64,000 nucleotides of DNA from Strigamia acuminata (taxonomy: Eukaryota > Arthropoda > Chilopoda > Geophilomorpha > Linotaeniidae): positions 620,001-684,000 of the forward strand of contig OX442322.1 of assembly GCA_949358305.1 (NCBI GenBank), in the 5' to 3' direction. Made by a program: the position numbers and the translations under genes. Positions 26,631 through 36,825 of this stretch are shown here, one piece after another. Each line of letters starts with the position of its first letter. The first letter of the stretch is position 1. The notes beneath the pieces are model-generated. The model made no database searches. It had not been told where the DNA came from and saw only the letters and a list, made by a program, of their open reading frames with translations.

Positions 26631-27485
26631 AATTATAAACGACACTATAACTCTTTAACACACAGAACACTTTTCACTTTCTGAAAAATAAATCAGTGAT
26701 TAAACACTTCAATTTTTTTACAGACATATTTCAGAACACTAGAACAATTCAATGATTAAACAATTCAATTTTCACAATCAAATCTCAAAAATTTCAACAA
26801 AGGAATTTAGGAAAAAAAAAACATTTTCACGGTCATTTTCTACAAAAATATCAAAAACAATTCATTTTCACGGTCATAATTACAAAATTTCATCAAAACT
26901 ATTCAAGGAAAAATTTCTTATTAATAACACTTTACAAAATGCTCTGAAAAGAAAACAAATTCATTAATAAATATAAACAATATATTCTCTATTATTATTC
27001 AATTTTATCTTAACATCACAATTAAATTCCTTATTAATATGCAATTCCATAAAAAAAACTATCAAGTTCCTTATTTAATAATCAATAACACTATATTAAT
27101 CCTATTCAAAGTCAAATATCACAGTAAATAACACTCAAATGTAAATTCATCCAATCAAACATTCAAAACTTCTATTCTTTTTTATTTTATTAAATTTTTG
27201 CCAATTTATCAACCTAGTTGACCTATTTATTCACTAGCAATGACTCACTCTCACTTTCCTATCAATTTCACAAATGAATCACTCATATTCAAATTAAGTT
27301 GGAATTTCTTAAAATTTTATATGATTTTCAAAGCTATTTTAAGCTAAATTTGCCAATTTTATATGATTTTAATTCCGATTTTACTCATTTTACTCTAAGT
27401 TTTACAATTTTAATATTTTTAGCTCTAATTTCGGGGTTTTTATTCTGATTTTGGTCCCGGGAAAAGAACCGCTATCTCCACCATT
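26631..27485. other. AT-rich spacer
   Basis: After the target duplication this stretch is AT-rich, with repeated short motifs such as ttttcacggtcat. I see no gene, promoter or clear element in it. A 71-codon ORF at 26752-26967 is Lys/Phe/Ile-rich and looks like chance. Confidence 0.5.
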
Positions 27486-28058
27486 TGTTACGTGGTTTCC
27501 GGGCCTAATTAGGTTTCCACGCAACGTTATTTAAATTGGGGTTTAGTGAGTGTGAAAGGAAAGAATGAGATTTGTTTTATGCTTAAATTCAATTCAGTTT
27601 TATTTGACCGGACAAACAAAGTTTGTTCGATCCCTTTTAAATTCAGATACATTTATTCTCAAAACAGCTCAGAATGTTATTTGGATAAACTATCATTTTT
27701 ACATTTGTTAAATTGTACAACCTTTATTAATTGGGTTATAAAACAACTGTGTGATAACCTAAATGTGATGTAATCAAATTGGTTTATAGTCATCAGCCGC
27801 GCTCTTTATTGAGGCGACATCAGACTCTCTAGTTCCTAAAAAGCAAAAGATATTAGAGACCTGTCTTAGTGTGGGCTCCTTATTTATAGCAAATCTGCCA
27901 TAAACCCCATAATCGAATTGATCGGTCCATCACATGGCGATGACGGATTCCAGCCGTCAACGCCATCTGTGGCCGAAATTTAACAACATTTATCTAATTA
28001 TTTGCCTAATTGCGCGGCACGGATCGCCCTTCAATCAGGACGGTCCGTACGCGTAACA
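27486..28058 (+). repeat. Candidate solo LTR (TGTTACG...CGTAACA)
   Basis: A 573-bp segment begins TGTTACGTGG and ends ACGCGTAACA, so the ends are inverted repeats of seven bases, as in many LTRs. It holds no credible gene. The flanking five bases (ccatt and gtatt) agree only in the last three, so a target duplication is not proven. Orientation is arbitrary. Confidence 0.4.
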
Positions 28059-28348
28059 GTATTTACTTTGATATAATTTATTTATGTAAATATTATTGTT
28101 TATCATATTGCTATCTTTATTATTGTTAATTATTGTGAGCATAACTCGTTATTTAAAGGTTGTGCTATTTCTGTTTTCCTGATTTGTAAACAGAGGGAGT
28201 TATTTTCCCTTTTCTGTAAATAGAGGGAGCCACTTCCCTCTTTGCTGTTTTTCTTTTTATTAAAGTTTTCCTCTTAGCTGCAACTCAACCATGTGTCTGC
28301 TCTTTTATGTCCACTCACCACTATCACAATTCTGCTAAAGTTTAACAG
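28059..28348. other. AT-rich spacer before Gypsy-3
   Basis: This stretch contains two copies of gtaaa(c/t)agagggag (near 28187 and 28217) and a polyadenylation-like ATTAAA (28260). It could be the end of an older transcript or element. No ORF is credible. Confidence 0.3.
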
Positions 28349-28788
28349 TGTCGGAATGCAGTAATATACAATGTGAAATATCGAAATAACATAAACAAAT
28401 AGCCAAAGCATGATACCTCATGCTAGATAACAGAGCATAATAACTAAATAACCGAAATATAAGCAAATAACATGGGTAATGGACGAAAGGAACCGTTGAA
28501 TTGAAATATACATTGAAATATCTGTTATGTATTTGCTATAATAATAACATAAGTTGTAACACAAACAGAGCTCGCTCTTTATTGTAACACAAGTTGCTAC
28601 GCAACCAAAATTGCATTGTAAAAACTAACCCGTGTGAATAAACCAAGCAGTTCCTTTTGTCCGCCATTGCGGCCGGGAATCATCAACTTTTCGATATATA
28701 AATCTGTGCTTTGTCATCCCTTATCTGAACAGCAGCCCAGCGCTGCACATGAAGTGGGAATAAAAATCCCCAATGTGAAGACATCACA
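28349..28788 (+). repeat. Gypsy-3 5' LTR (candidate) and primer site
   Basis: The proposed LTR begins TGTCGGAATGC and ends near ATCACA. A TATA box (ATATATAAAT, near 28695) and an AATAAA (near 28760) are spaced as U3-R-U5 of a short LTR. TGGCGTCGTGAAAT follows at 28791 as the primer binding site. No 3' LTR remains, so the left boundary is a guess. Confidence 0.45.
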
Positions 28789-29114
28789 ACTGGCGTCGTG
28801 AAATATTTCGAACGTGTGGGTCGACGCCGAGTCGTTTCGAACATCAAACCACTAGGCCCGTCTCAACCAGAAGTGGTCACGGTGGTGTACTCGTCAGGCA
28901 GAATGAACATTTACGAGGTGCAAATCGTCGTCTAAGAGTGGCAAGATCGACAGTGCCAATTTCATCAAGTGTGCACAATAAGCCACATGTGCAAAACGAT
29001 TGCGCGTGAGTTAAAAACGCGTTTATGACCGTGTGTATTTACGCTTGTACTTTAATCAAAAAAGTTTGTGTGTGCAAAAACGATTAGTCTCGACGTTGCA
29101 CCAGTTCCGCCATC

Positions 29115-30160
29115 ATGACGCAGTCGCCCCCACCAAGCAAGTCGAATATCGTCATCAATCCCATTACTCCTCCTCCCAAAGGGACGCAACCCACGGCGGC
29201 CACGGCACTTCTTGCTCCGGCCGCCCCTTTCTTGGGCTCATCCGTGAAGGAATGGAACCTCTATTTGGAGCAAATTGAACATTTAATCGAATTGAACAAT
29301 ATCGCCGATGATTCCAAAAGAGCATTTCTACTGTCCGTGATGGGACCAACTGCGTACACCTTGGCGCACAACTTGGCATACCCAGAGAAACTCAAGTCCC
29401 TTGACTATGCTGTAATAGTCGAAAAGCTACGATTACATTATTCGCCGTCCCCGAGACCTGTTGTACAACGCCATCGCCTGGCATCCAGGGTACGAGGATC
29501 GGGTGAATCGTTATCAGCTTACACTAAGAGGTCTGGCCGAGCAGTGTGGCATTACTTCAACTGACGCTGTCCAACAATTGATATTGGACCAGTTAATACG
29601 CGGAGTGGGAATAGAGACTTTGCGGCAAAAGTTACTCGCGGAGGACAATTTGGACCTCACCCGCGCCACCACCATTGCTCTTGGGTTTCAGGCAGGCTCA
29701 TGGAAAAATGCTGCATATGCCGTCAACAGCACTCCAATTCGGGCATCAGCAGTACCACTTCCGAGCCAGGCCACGACCACATCATTGTTTGCAACGGCAA
29801 CCACAGACATGGATTGGGTGCAGGCCCAACCAACCGCGAGTTTCAACAGGCTGCAATTCAACAATCAACAGCCGGGTCGAGGCTTTCGCGACATCACAGC
29901 CAGCACAAGCCGTGCGAACACGCAGTCCACGTCACTGGCTCGCACAGGAGACAACAGACCCAGACAAGCAGCCATGCAGTCATCGCGATGTGCCGGATGC
30001 GGACGTCCACATCAAAGATCAATGTGCCCCTTCCGCACCGCAACGTGCCGCGCATGGTGTCGAGTGGGACATATCGCAGCTGTTTGCCGCTCTTCATCCA
30101 CTCCTTCACAACCTACTGGACGTCCCAACAACGACCGCAGTGGTTTTGTGCGTCATCCCG
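29115..30160 (+). pseudogene. gag: Gypsy-3 gag, frameshifted and truncated
   Basis: The first frame starts at ATG 29115 (MTQSPPPSKSN) and contains the capsid segments VKEWNLYLEQIEHLIELNN and VEKLRLHYSP. The continuation lies in another frame (29461-30160) with LRGLAEQCGITSTDAVQQLI and two zinc knuckles, CAGCGRPHQRSMC and CRAWCRVGHIAAVC. One indel near 29525-29535 explains the change of frame. After the second knuckle the sequence runs into an antisense hAT fragment. No protease is visible. Confidence 0.75.
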
Positions 30161-30164
30161 GGAG

Positions 30165-31098
30165 AAAAAGTATCAAAATCTTCAAAAACAACAGAATTAA
30201 AATGGATCACGTTCATAAACTCAATATTGTCAATTGTTAATCTGTGTCTTCGATCTGACAAGATGTGTTTGTATAGCGAAAACGATCGCTCGACCTCGAC
30301 GGACGTTAATGACGCAAACTTCGTACATCGTTTGTGTTCGTAGTTCTCATTCGAAACGAACTCTTTGAGATCTACATTTTTCCGCAGACTCTCTTCCAGC
30401 CTCTCCTTGAGGGTATCGTTATCTTCCAACATTTTCAGCGCGTCTTGAACAATTTGATACTGTTCTTGTTTTTTTGCACCTTGTTCTTCCAATCTCTTGA
30501 TTGAGTACGGCAACCACTTGAATTGATCAATTACGATCAGTTGATTCTGCAGTTTGGTGGACAGGATTAATTTCTTGGCTGTGCTTACGCCGGAACAATT
30601 CGAATCAAGCTTGTCTATGAAAGCCGACACTTTCTCGAAATGCTCATGATAATAAAGAGCCGTGTTTAACCAGGTAGCCCACCTTGTTAACACTGGCGTT
30701 GGTGGCAGAGGAAGCCCAGTTGTTTCTATAAATAACTGCTTCCTGTAATTGCTGTTGCAAAAAAGACGCTTCATGCTTGCAATAAATAAGTCCAACGATT
30801 CGTTTTCGCTTCTGATCTTTTCGCACAAAAGACTAAATGCATGTGCCAGACAAGTGACATGCTTGAGGTTTGGAAACAAGTTTTTCAGCAGTTTCACGGC
30901 AAGCAGCATATATGCCGCTTGGTCACTGAGTATTAGCCACAGCCGATCGTAATGTACTGGACCAGACCACAGGAAGACGAGGGAGTTCATTATTTCCTGT
31001 GACACACTCTTCGAATCGACCTTCGTGATTAATTTAGTAGTCAGTAGCATCGGTTTTGAGTAAACACCGTCAAACTTACCCACTAGACAATTTAGCAA
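30165..31098 (-). pseudogene. hAT transposase fragment (CGGBP1/hAT-like)
   Basis: A minus-strand frame of about 300 codons with LSDQAAYMLLAVKLLK (the second acidic catalytic region), CLAHAFSLLCEKI, TRWATWLNTALYYHEHFEKV and a C-terminal SLTSVEVERSFSLYKHIL segment like the hAT dimerisation region. It lacks an ATG, the BED zinc finger and the N-terminal part. It interrupts Gypsy-3 between gag and RT in antisense. The ORF runs on at its end into antisense Gypsy sequence, so the true coding part stops near 30165. Terminal inverted repeats and an 8-bp duplication are not seen. Confidence 0.65.
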
Positions 31099-31148
31099 AA
31101 GGTAGCTTGGTAACGGCCATAAGTTATGGCCGTTACCAAGCTACCTTT
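31098..31148. repeat. Perfect 25-bp inverted repeat at the hAT/Gypsy-3 junction
   Basis: Arms 31098-31122 and 31124-31148 are exact reverse complements around a single G. The right arm is Gypsy-3 RT coding sequence (the VTKLPFG region). The left arm is its inverted copy joined to the hAT fragment. It looks like a fold-back join. Confidence 0.9.
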
Positions 31149-31722
31149 CGGTACGGCCTCATCCTCTGGCATATTCCAAAGGATCGTAGACGGCCTTTTT
31201 GGGTCGGTCCCTGATGTATTGGTATATCAAGACGATATACTGATAGCCACTGAATCTCTGCGGCAACACCTCAAAACCGTGGACATTGTCTTTGCCGTTT
31301 TAACGGAGTCGGGACTGAAACTCGGGTTTTCTAAGTGCAAATTTGCAGTGTCCACGGTTAATTACCTTGGCCACGTGTTATCGGCCCACGGTATTTTGAC
31401 ATCTCCGGCCAAAGTAGAGGCCGTGATGCACCTACCGGCACCCACCACGATACACACCCTTAAAAGTTTTTTGGGTATGGTTACCTACTATAGTGCATTC
31501 GTGCCTCGCATGGCACACGTGGCTGCACCTCTGTATCAGCTATTACAGCAACAAGTACAATGGATTTGAGCAGAGCCCCAACAGCTGGCGTTTAATGAAA
31601 TAAAGTCAATTTTGTCATCCGCAGAGATATTGACATTTTATGACATCACCAAGCCAATTTTGCCGGTTTGTGACGCCTTTCCATATGGCTTGGGTGCCAT
31701 ACTTTATGCGTCTTGTCATAGC
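31124..31722 (+). pseudogene. pol: Gypsy-3 RT and start of RNase H, truncated
   Basis: The reverse transcriptase palm and thumb are visible: LPFGTASSSGIFQRIVDGLF, VLVYQDDILIA (YQDD catalytic motif), LGHVLSAHGI and FLGMVTYYSAFVP. A TGA at 31567-31569 then interrupts the frame before the RNase H start (LPVCDAFPYGLGAILY). The N-terminal fingers and the protease are missing, and the end is cut near 31722 by Copia-3a. Confidence 0.8.
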
Positions 31723-32835
31723 AGTTATTAAACTGTGAAAGCGAGATGACGAAAAACAGGATGTCGGGCCGAGTTCGAGATGCGAGGAATCACAGAGATC
31801 CGATGAGTGATCTGTATGGAAAGTCAATCAAATTCTCGGTCGAACCTCTCACGAGAGTTGTCCCCGGGGTCACTGGCACCTTGACGAGACTGTTGGTCGT
31901 GGTTCCGAACTTCTTAACTAGCTTAGCAATATACATGCGTTGACTGATGAAGGTCTTGTCAGCTTCTTGGATAAATGCTGTAAATTTTCTTGTCATATTA
32001 CTCATCAGTTAATTCTATTTGTTATGTAAACAGTTCTCTTATCCGTAGCATCTCTTAGTTTGTTTATATAACTGATACTATTTATTATCTTGATTGTGTA
32101 TTTTCCCACCAGATGGCTCTATTACATATTTAATGTAATTTTTGCCACTAGATGGCACTTCTTTCTAAAGTGATTAAAATAGGACCTTTGGTTTTTCTTG
32201 ATGCAAGGAGCACATGTATTACAGATCTGGTTGTTCATATATTTAATGTTTTTCCTTTTCTAATTTAACAGTCCAAATCCACACTGCAACTAGCTAACAA
32301 ATTCGACGCCTAGTAATTTCGTAATTGGACCAAGATTAACTATTTGGAACTTGGTGCTGATGAGCTTGATTAATCGATCGAGGACATTATCGGCGGCGTA
32401 GAAAAGAACGATGTCATCCACGTAGACGAGCATTATTATTGCCGAAGTTCCAAACATGTAAACGCAATTACAGGCGGGCATTTTCCGAAATCCGAGTGAT
32501 CGAAGAGTCTCGTCGAGCTTCTCATACCATTGTTGACCTGACTGGTGGAGACCATAAAGGGATTTGATGAGAAGCCATACGTTGTTCGGATGTGAGCAAG
32601 TCGCTCCTACCAGGATGCGCATGTAAACCTTATGTTTGAGTTCGCCGTATAAATACGCACATTTGACGTTGAGGTGCGCATCTTTCCATCCTCGCAAAAC
32701 GATAAGAAGGCAGAAAAACAGACGAATCAAAATGAAATTGACGACAGGGCTGAAGACTTCATCGTAATCGACGCCAAGCATTTGACGAAAGCCCTGAGCG
32801 ACTAAGCGCGCACGATATCGAGTGACTTTCCCGGC
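31700..32835 (-). pseudogene. pol: Copia-3a RT fragment with internal insertion
   Basis: Minus-strand Copia reverse transcriptase. The upstream part (32835-32303) has YRARLVAQGFRQ, DYDEVFSPVV, DVKCAYLYGE-like and LVYVDDIVLF motifs. The downstream part (about 32005-31700) has TFISQRMYIAKLVKKFG and PYRSLIGSL. An unrelated stretch of about 300 bp separates the two. The fragment is cut on its 5' side by the 3' LTR of Copia-3b at 32836 and on its 3' side near 31700. It is about 80% similar by eye to Copia-1 in the RT. Confidence 0.8.
32006..32302. other. Unidentified 0.3-kb insertion in Copia-3a
   Basis: It interrupts the RT frame between the VEF and the ADKTFISQRM segments. It is AT-rich and carries CACCAGATGGC (near 32108) and CCACTAGATGGCAC (near 32145). 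I cannot define terminal repeats or a duplication with confidence. A small non-autonomous element or LTR remnant is likely. Confidence 0.4.
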
Positions 32836-33798
32836 TGTAGCAGAGGAGTGCGCAATTCTCGGTAGAATTACCGATTGGAAGCCTGAATAACAAAGCACAC
32901 GAAAATGACGGCGATATCGGAATTAACCAGACGGCGATATCGAAATTAACCAGACTGCCGCACTCTAAAGTGCTTATATGCAGTGGGAAATGACTAAACA
33001 TAAACTAAAAGCATAAAATGTTTATGAAAATAGGAAAACCACTTGTGACGGTTATAAAACCGTATTTTCCCAGATTTAACACCAGATGGCGCTATTTTGA
33101 CTAAAAGCGCGCATTTTCGAATAAATTGCGAGAATTATAATTAATTGTGATAATGGTGTGAATAAATATAAGATATTTATTAAACATGATAAAAGTATTA
33201 TTTACTTGAATATTGATTCTACCGAATCAATATTATATTTTATATTTACGTGTTGAAGAGAACCAATCGGACTCTTCTGGACCAAGTCTTCTACTAGGTC
33301 CGGACTAAAGTGACCTGCAAATCCATGGATTCTGGTGTCCGATTGGCTACCGCTAATCCTTCTGTTCTAAAGAACTATATAAACTCTGGTTTTCCACCAG
33401 ACCTTCGGCTTGTTTTCTGTATGTTTGTATGTATTGTTGGTTATCGTTTGATTTCTCTCTTTCTTACCGACACATCAGGCCCCCTCAACTCTCATCCTAA
33501 TGGATATTGTCGTTGTAGCGTCATTTCGGGAAGACTAACTCCGGTAAACAAATGGTCCCGTAGCGTTAGCCTGCTATCTTAAAAGATAGCAAGATTTCGT
33601 ACGGTGACATAGTATTATGTTCCTATACAGTTTGGCCTTGCCAGATGTAAGTGGGCCCCTCAGCTAACTGGCCCCAGGTCGCGGTGAGGATGGCTGTTGT
33701 ATGTAATCTCCCAGGGTTCCGGTGCAGTGCACTGGTCCTTCCGTTAAGTAGGCAAGACTTGTCTGAGGTCGGTAAAAGGCCAATATACAGGCGATACG

Positions 33799-33998
33799 CC
33801 GGGTTGGTAACCCGTGAGTAATATCTAAAGATGCTACGTTAAACAATTACCTGGATCATGGTAATCCAACAGCGACAGCTGATTAATATTTACCCGGTGC
33901 TCGATCAAAGGATTCTGACATCGTAAGGCATGCTGGCGAATGGAAGTGTCAAAGCTTCCCGCGATTGTCCTCTCGACCGTCGTGACTGTCCCCGCCCC
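33799..33998 (+). ncRNA. Structured RNA module, solo LTR copy 1
   Basis: Counterpart of 13060-13261. It keeps CGTAAGGCATGCTGGCG, with AATGG after it, and has the inner hairpin GGAAG/CTTCC in place of GGAGGA/TCCTCC. Confidence 0.6.
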
Positions 33999-34008
33999 AT
34001 CGTATACT

Positions 34009-34257
34009 CCGGGTTGGTAGCCCGTGAACAGTATTCCAAATACTGTGCTAAACAAACTACCCGGGTATTGGTAATGCCGATCTGGTAGTCCCCCAGGAAC
34101 TGTTTACCCAGTGGTTGGTACCACTGAAAGCAACTTGACGTAGAAAACAAATACCCGGCGCCTGATCACGAGATCTTGTCGTCGTAAGGCATGCTGGCGG
34201 ATGGAGTCTCAACAACTCCCGCGATGGTCCCTTCGACTGTCGTGACTGTCCCCGCCC
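34009..34257 (+). ncRNA. Structured RNA module, solo LTR copy 2
   Basis: Counterpart of 13272-13541. It has CGTAAGGCATGCTGGCGG, inner hairpin GGAGT/ACTCC and the GGTTGGTACC-type hairpin near 34113. Confidence 0.6.
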
Positions 34258-34943
34258 ATAGAATAACAATATAACAATTCATTTGTGATATTACACTAAT
34301 AATGTTTCGTTGATTTGAATACGGAATATTCTAATGAATATTCCCGACCAAATACGAAGGACTCTTCACCACTCAAACAGCATCGCCCGGATCCTCAACC
34401 AATGTAGCCGCCGTTACACTTATCCAGAACCCCAACCCAGTTGTAATGTTAATAAACATGTAATGAATCACATGAAAATCGTAAGTTATTATATTTGGTC
34501 ACATATTCACGTTGTACAGACTTCCGTAGCTTATCTCGGTTAGGTTATTTCTAGTTGTAGAAATGTCTTGTTTAAACCGATTTATCTCTTATAATGGCTA
34601 ATTATTCAGCCAAAAGTAGAATCGTCACAAACTTACAAACGAATCCATTTCTAAGCTGTAGTGAAACATGCATGTTGGCATGCATGTCGCCATATTGGCA
34701 GTGATGGCACTCTGGTGCCGATAATTGGCATTAAGAGTCAGGACAAAGAACAAATCATAACATAAGAGAATAAATCATGTCGGTATAGAACAATAGTATG
34801 GAATCTCATACGTAACAGTGCGAATCAAGCACAATTATCGAGAAAAACTAAATAATAACGAATATGCACTAAATATCAAGATACTATATGAAAAATTAGA
34901 TAACTAAATATATATATCGACAATCTACGGTCTTTAATCAACA

Positions 34944-35161
34944 AATCCCCTCTTCGATGTAAATATTTGTCAGGGGACGAGGAAAACGTGTACTGGAATT
35001 ACAGTACAAGTATATAATTATCCGAAAAATGGAAAACAATAAAGTCGAATCGCCGAGCTGGATACTGTCATTGAAAAACTCTACGTAAGCCCGAATATTT
35101 CCTCAGAAACTCGGTGATCCTCGAAGTTGGGAGAAATTAAATTAAGAATGTCACGATAAGT
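34944..35161 (-). other. Copia-3b 3' UTR and polypurine tract
   Basis: The stretch runs from the pol stop to the LTR. The minus strand carries CATCGAAGAGGGGATT before the LTR, matching CATCGAAGGGAGAAAT before the Copia-1 3' LTR (62573-62588). Confidence 0.6.
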
Positions 35162-36825
35162 CTATGCTCGGAAGATCTTCGAAATTAAAGATCGCAAACG
35201 TTCTGAAGCGAGCCATTTTGTGAATATGTCTGCGATGTTGACCTCACCGGCCACTTTCCGAAGATCGAAGACTCCCGTCGTATACCACTCCCTGAGCCAA
35301 TGATATTTCACGCGAATGTGTTTTGTTTTCGCGTTTTCGATGTCGTTGGACGTAAATTGAATAGAGGCCAGGGCGTCGGAATACACGATGGGTCGAGACA
35401 GTCGGTTGAGAATTGGAAAGTCGGTATGAACGTGATCGAGCCAAAAGAGTTCCTTAACACACTCAACAAGGGCTATAAATTCAGCTTCCATTGTTGAGCA
35501 TGCTACGGTCGACTGTTTACGACAGGACCAGCCGATGGGCACGTTTCCGATAAAGACGATGTAACCTCCAAAACTCAATAATGTCTCCGGGTCGCTCGCC
35601 CACGATGCGTCGGTAAAAGCTGACAGTTGACTGGAAGTGCAACCGGATAATTCGATGCAAAGGTCTGCGGTATTTGCCACGTACTGCAGAACCTGTAACA
35701 AAGCGCGGATGTGGGTTTGGTTATAGCACGTGTTGAACTGTGCCAGAGCGATGACGGAAAATAGAATATCGGGACGAGTTCTCGATGCCAGGAATAATAA
35801 CGATCCAATCAAAGAACGGTAGGGAAAGTCCTCCAGATTTTCGGTTGACCCTCTGACGAGTGTAGTTCCAGGGGTCACTGGCACTTTAGCGAGATTATTC
35901 GTCAACGTCCCGAACTTCTTAACAATCTTTGCTATGTAGGCGCGTTGCGTGATGAAAGTGCGTCCGGCCTCGCGAATGAATTCGACGCCTAAGAGTTTCG
36001 TGATCGGGCCGAGGTTTACAATGTCGAATTTCGAACTGATGAGTTGAATCAGCTGTTTAAAGATGTTATCGAATGCGTCAAATAAAACTATATCGTCCAC
36101 GTAGACCAGCATAACGGCCGTGTTGCCGAATACGTAGACACAATTACATGCCGGCATCTTTCGAAATCCGAGGGCCCGAAGTGTTTCGTCAAGTTTTTCG
36201 AACCATTGTCTTCCGGACTGGTGGAGTCCGTATAGTGACTTGATGAGCAGCCAAACATTGTCGGGATGGGAACATGTGGCACCTGCGGGGATTCTCATAT
36301 AAACGTTATGCTTCAATTCCCCGTACAGGTATGCACACTTCACGTCGAGGTGAGCGTCCTTCCATCCACGTAACACGACCAGAAGACAAAAGAATAAACT
36401 AATGAGTACGAAGTTCACCACCGGACTAAACACTTCATCGTAGTCGACACCGAGGGTTTGACGGAAACTTTGCGCTACTAAGCGTGCTCGATATCAGGTG
36501 ACGGTTCCGGCTGCATCTGTCTTCAGCTTAAAAATCCACTTACAGCCGAGTATAGTTGTGTTCGGTGGTTTCGGAACTTCTTCATAAATTTCTCTCTCTT
36601 TGAATGTGTCCAGTTCTTCCTGTATGGCTTCACGCCATTTTGGAGCGTCGTTGAACTTCGGAATCTCAGCATACGAAGCTAACGGACGCCCGGAATAATT
36701 GGCAATTTATGTTCGAGGTTGCCGAAGAAGAAAAGTTCTGGTTCATAATCGATGTTATTCAACATACAGTAATCTTCAATATCCTTGTTGTTGAAATATA
36801 GCGTATAATACAATTTAAGATACGT
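35162..36825 (-). pseudogene. pol: Copia-3b pol: RT and RNase H, decayed
   Basis: The main frame (35162-36433) has the RT motifs FSPVVNFVLI, DVKCAYLYGEL and LVYVDDIVLF, and the Copia RNase H with FTDASWASDPE, STMEAEFIALVECVKEL and YSDALASIQF. Upstream the coding signal continues (LGCKWIFKLKTDAAGTVT) but a TGA interrupts it before YRARL, and a frame change lies near 36690. Farther upstream FNNKDIEDYCMLNNIDYEPE matches the IN-RT linker of Copia-1. The sequence then stops at the Gypsy-2 LTR (36826), and the rest of the element is not seen in the window. Confidence 0.85.

Larger units (their letters stand above)
33044..34629 (+). mobile_element. Solo LTR related to Gypsy-1
   Basis: 1586 bp, starting TGTGACGGTTATAAAACCG and ending GAATCGTCACA. 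The flanking four bases are CACT and AACT, a target duplication with one mismatch. It shares with Gypsy-1 the AGATGGCGC motif, TATA box and the chain of structured elements, but is diverged elsewhere, so it marks a sister family. No internal region remains, so it arose by LTR-LTR recombination. Confidence 0.85.
32836..34943 (-). repeat. Copia-3b 3' LTR, split by a solo LTR
   Basis: On the minus strand the LTR starts TGTTGATTAAAGACCG at 34943, directly after the polypurine tract GAAGAGGGGATT, and ends CTCCTCTGCTACA at 32836. Removing the solo LTR (33044-34629) leaves about 522 bp, close to the 472-bp Copia-1 LTR. The TATA region (TATAAGCACTTTAGAGTGC) and the 3' end match Copia-1. It is inserted in Copia-3a RT. 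Confidence 0.7.

Noticed and set aside
27546-27773. 75-aa ORF in the candidate solo LTR at 27486-28058.
   Set aside because: No motif, and the composition matches the AT-rich surround.
33915-33960. Similarity of CTGGCGAATGG in the solo LTR module to the GGCGAAUGG J4/2 region of hepatitis delta-type ribozymes.
   Set aside because: The double-pseudoknot helices P1, P1.1, P3 and P4 could not be placed around it, and the adjacent bases already pair in the GGAAG/CTTCC hairpin. The short match is kept only as a reason to test self-cleavage.
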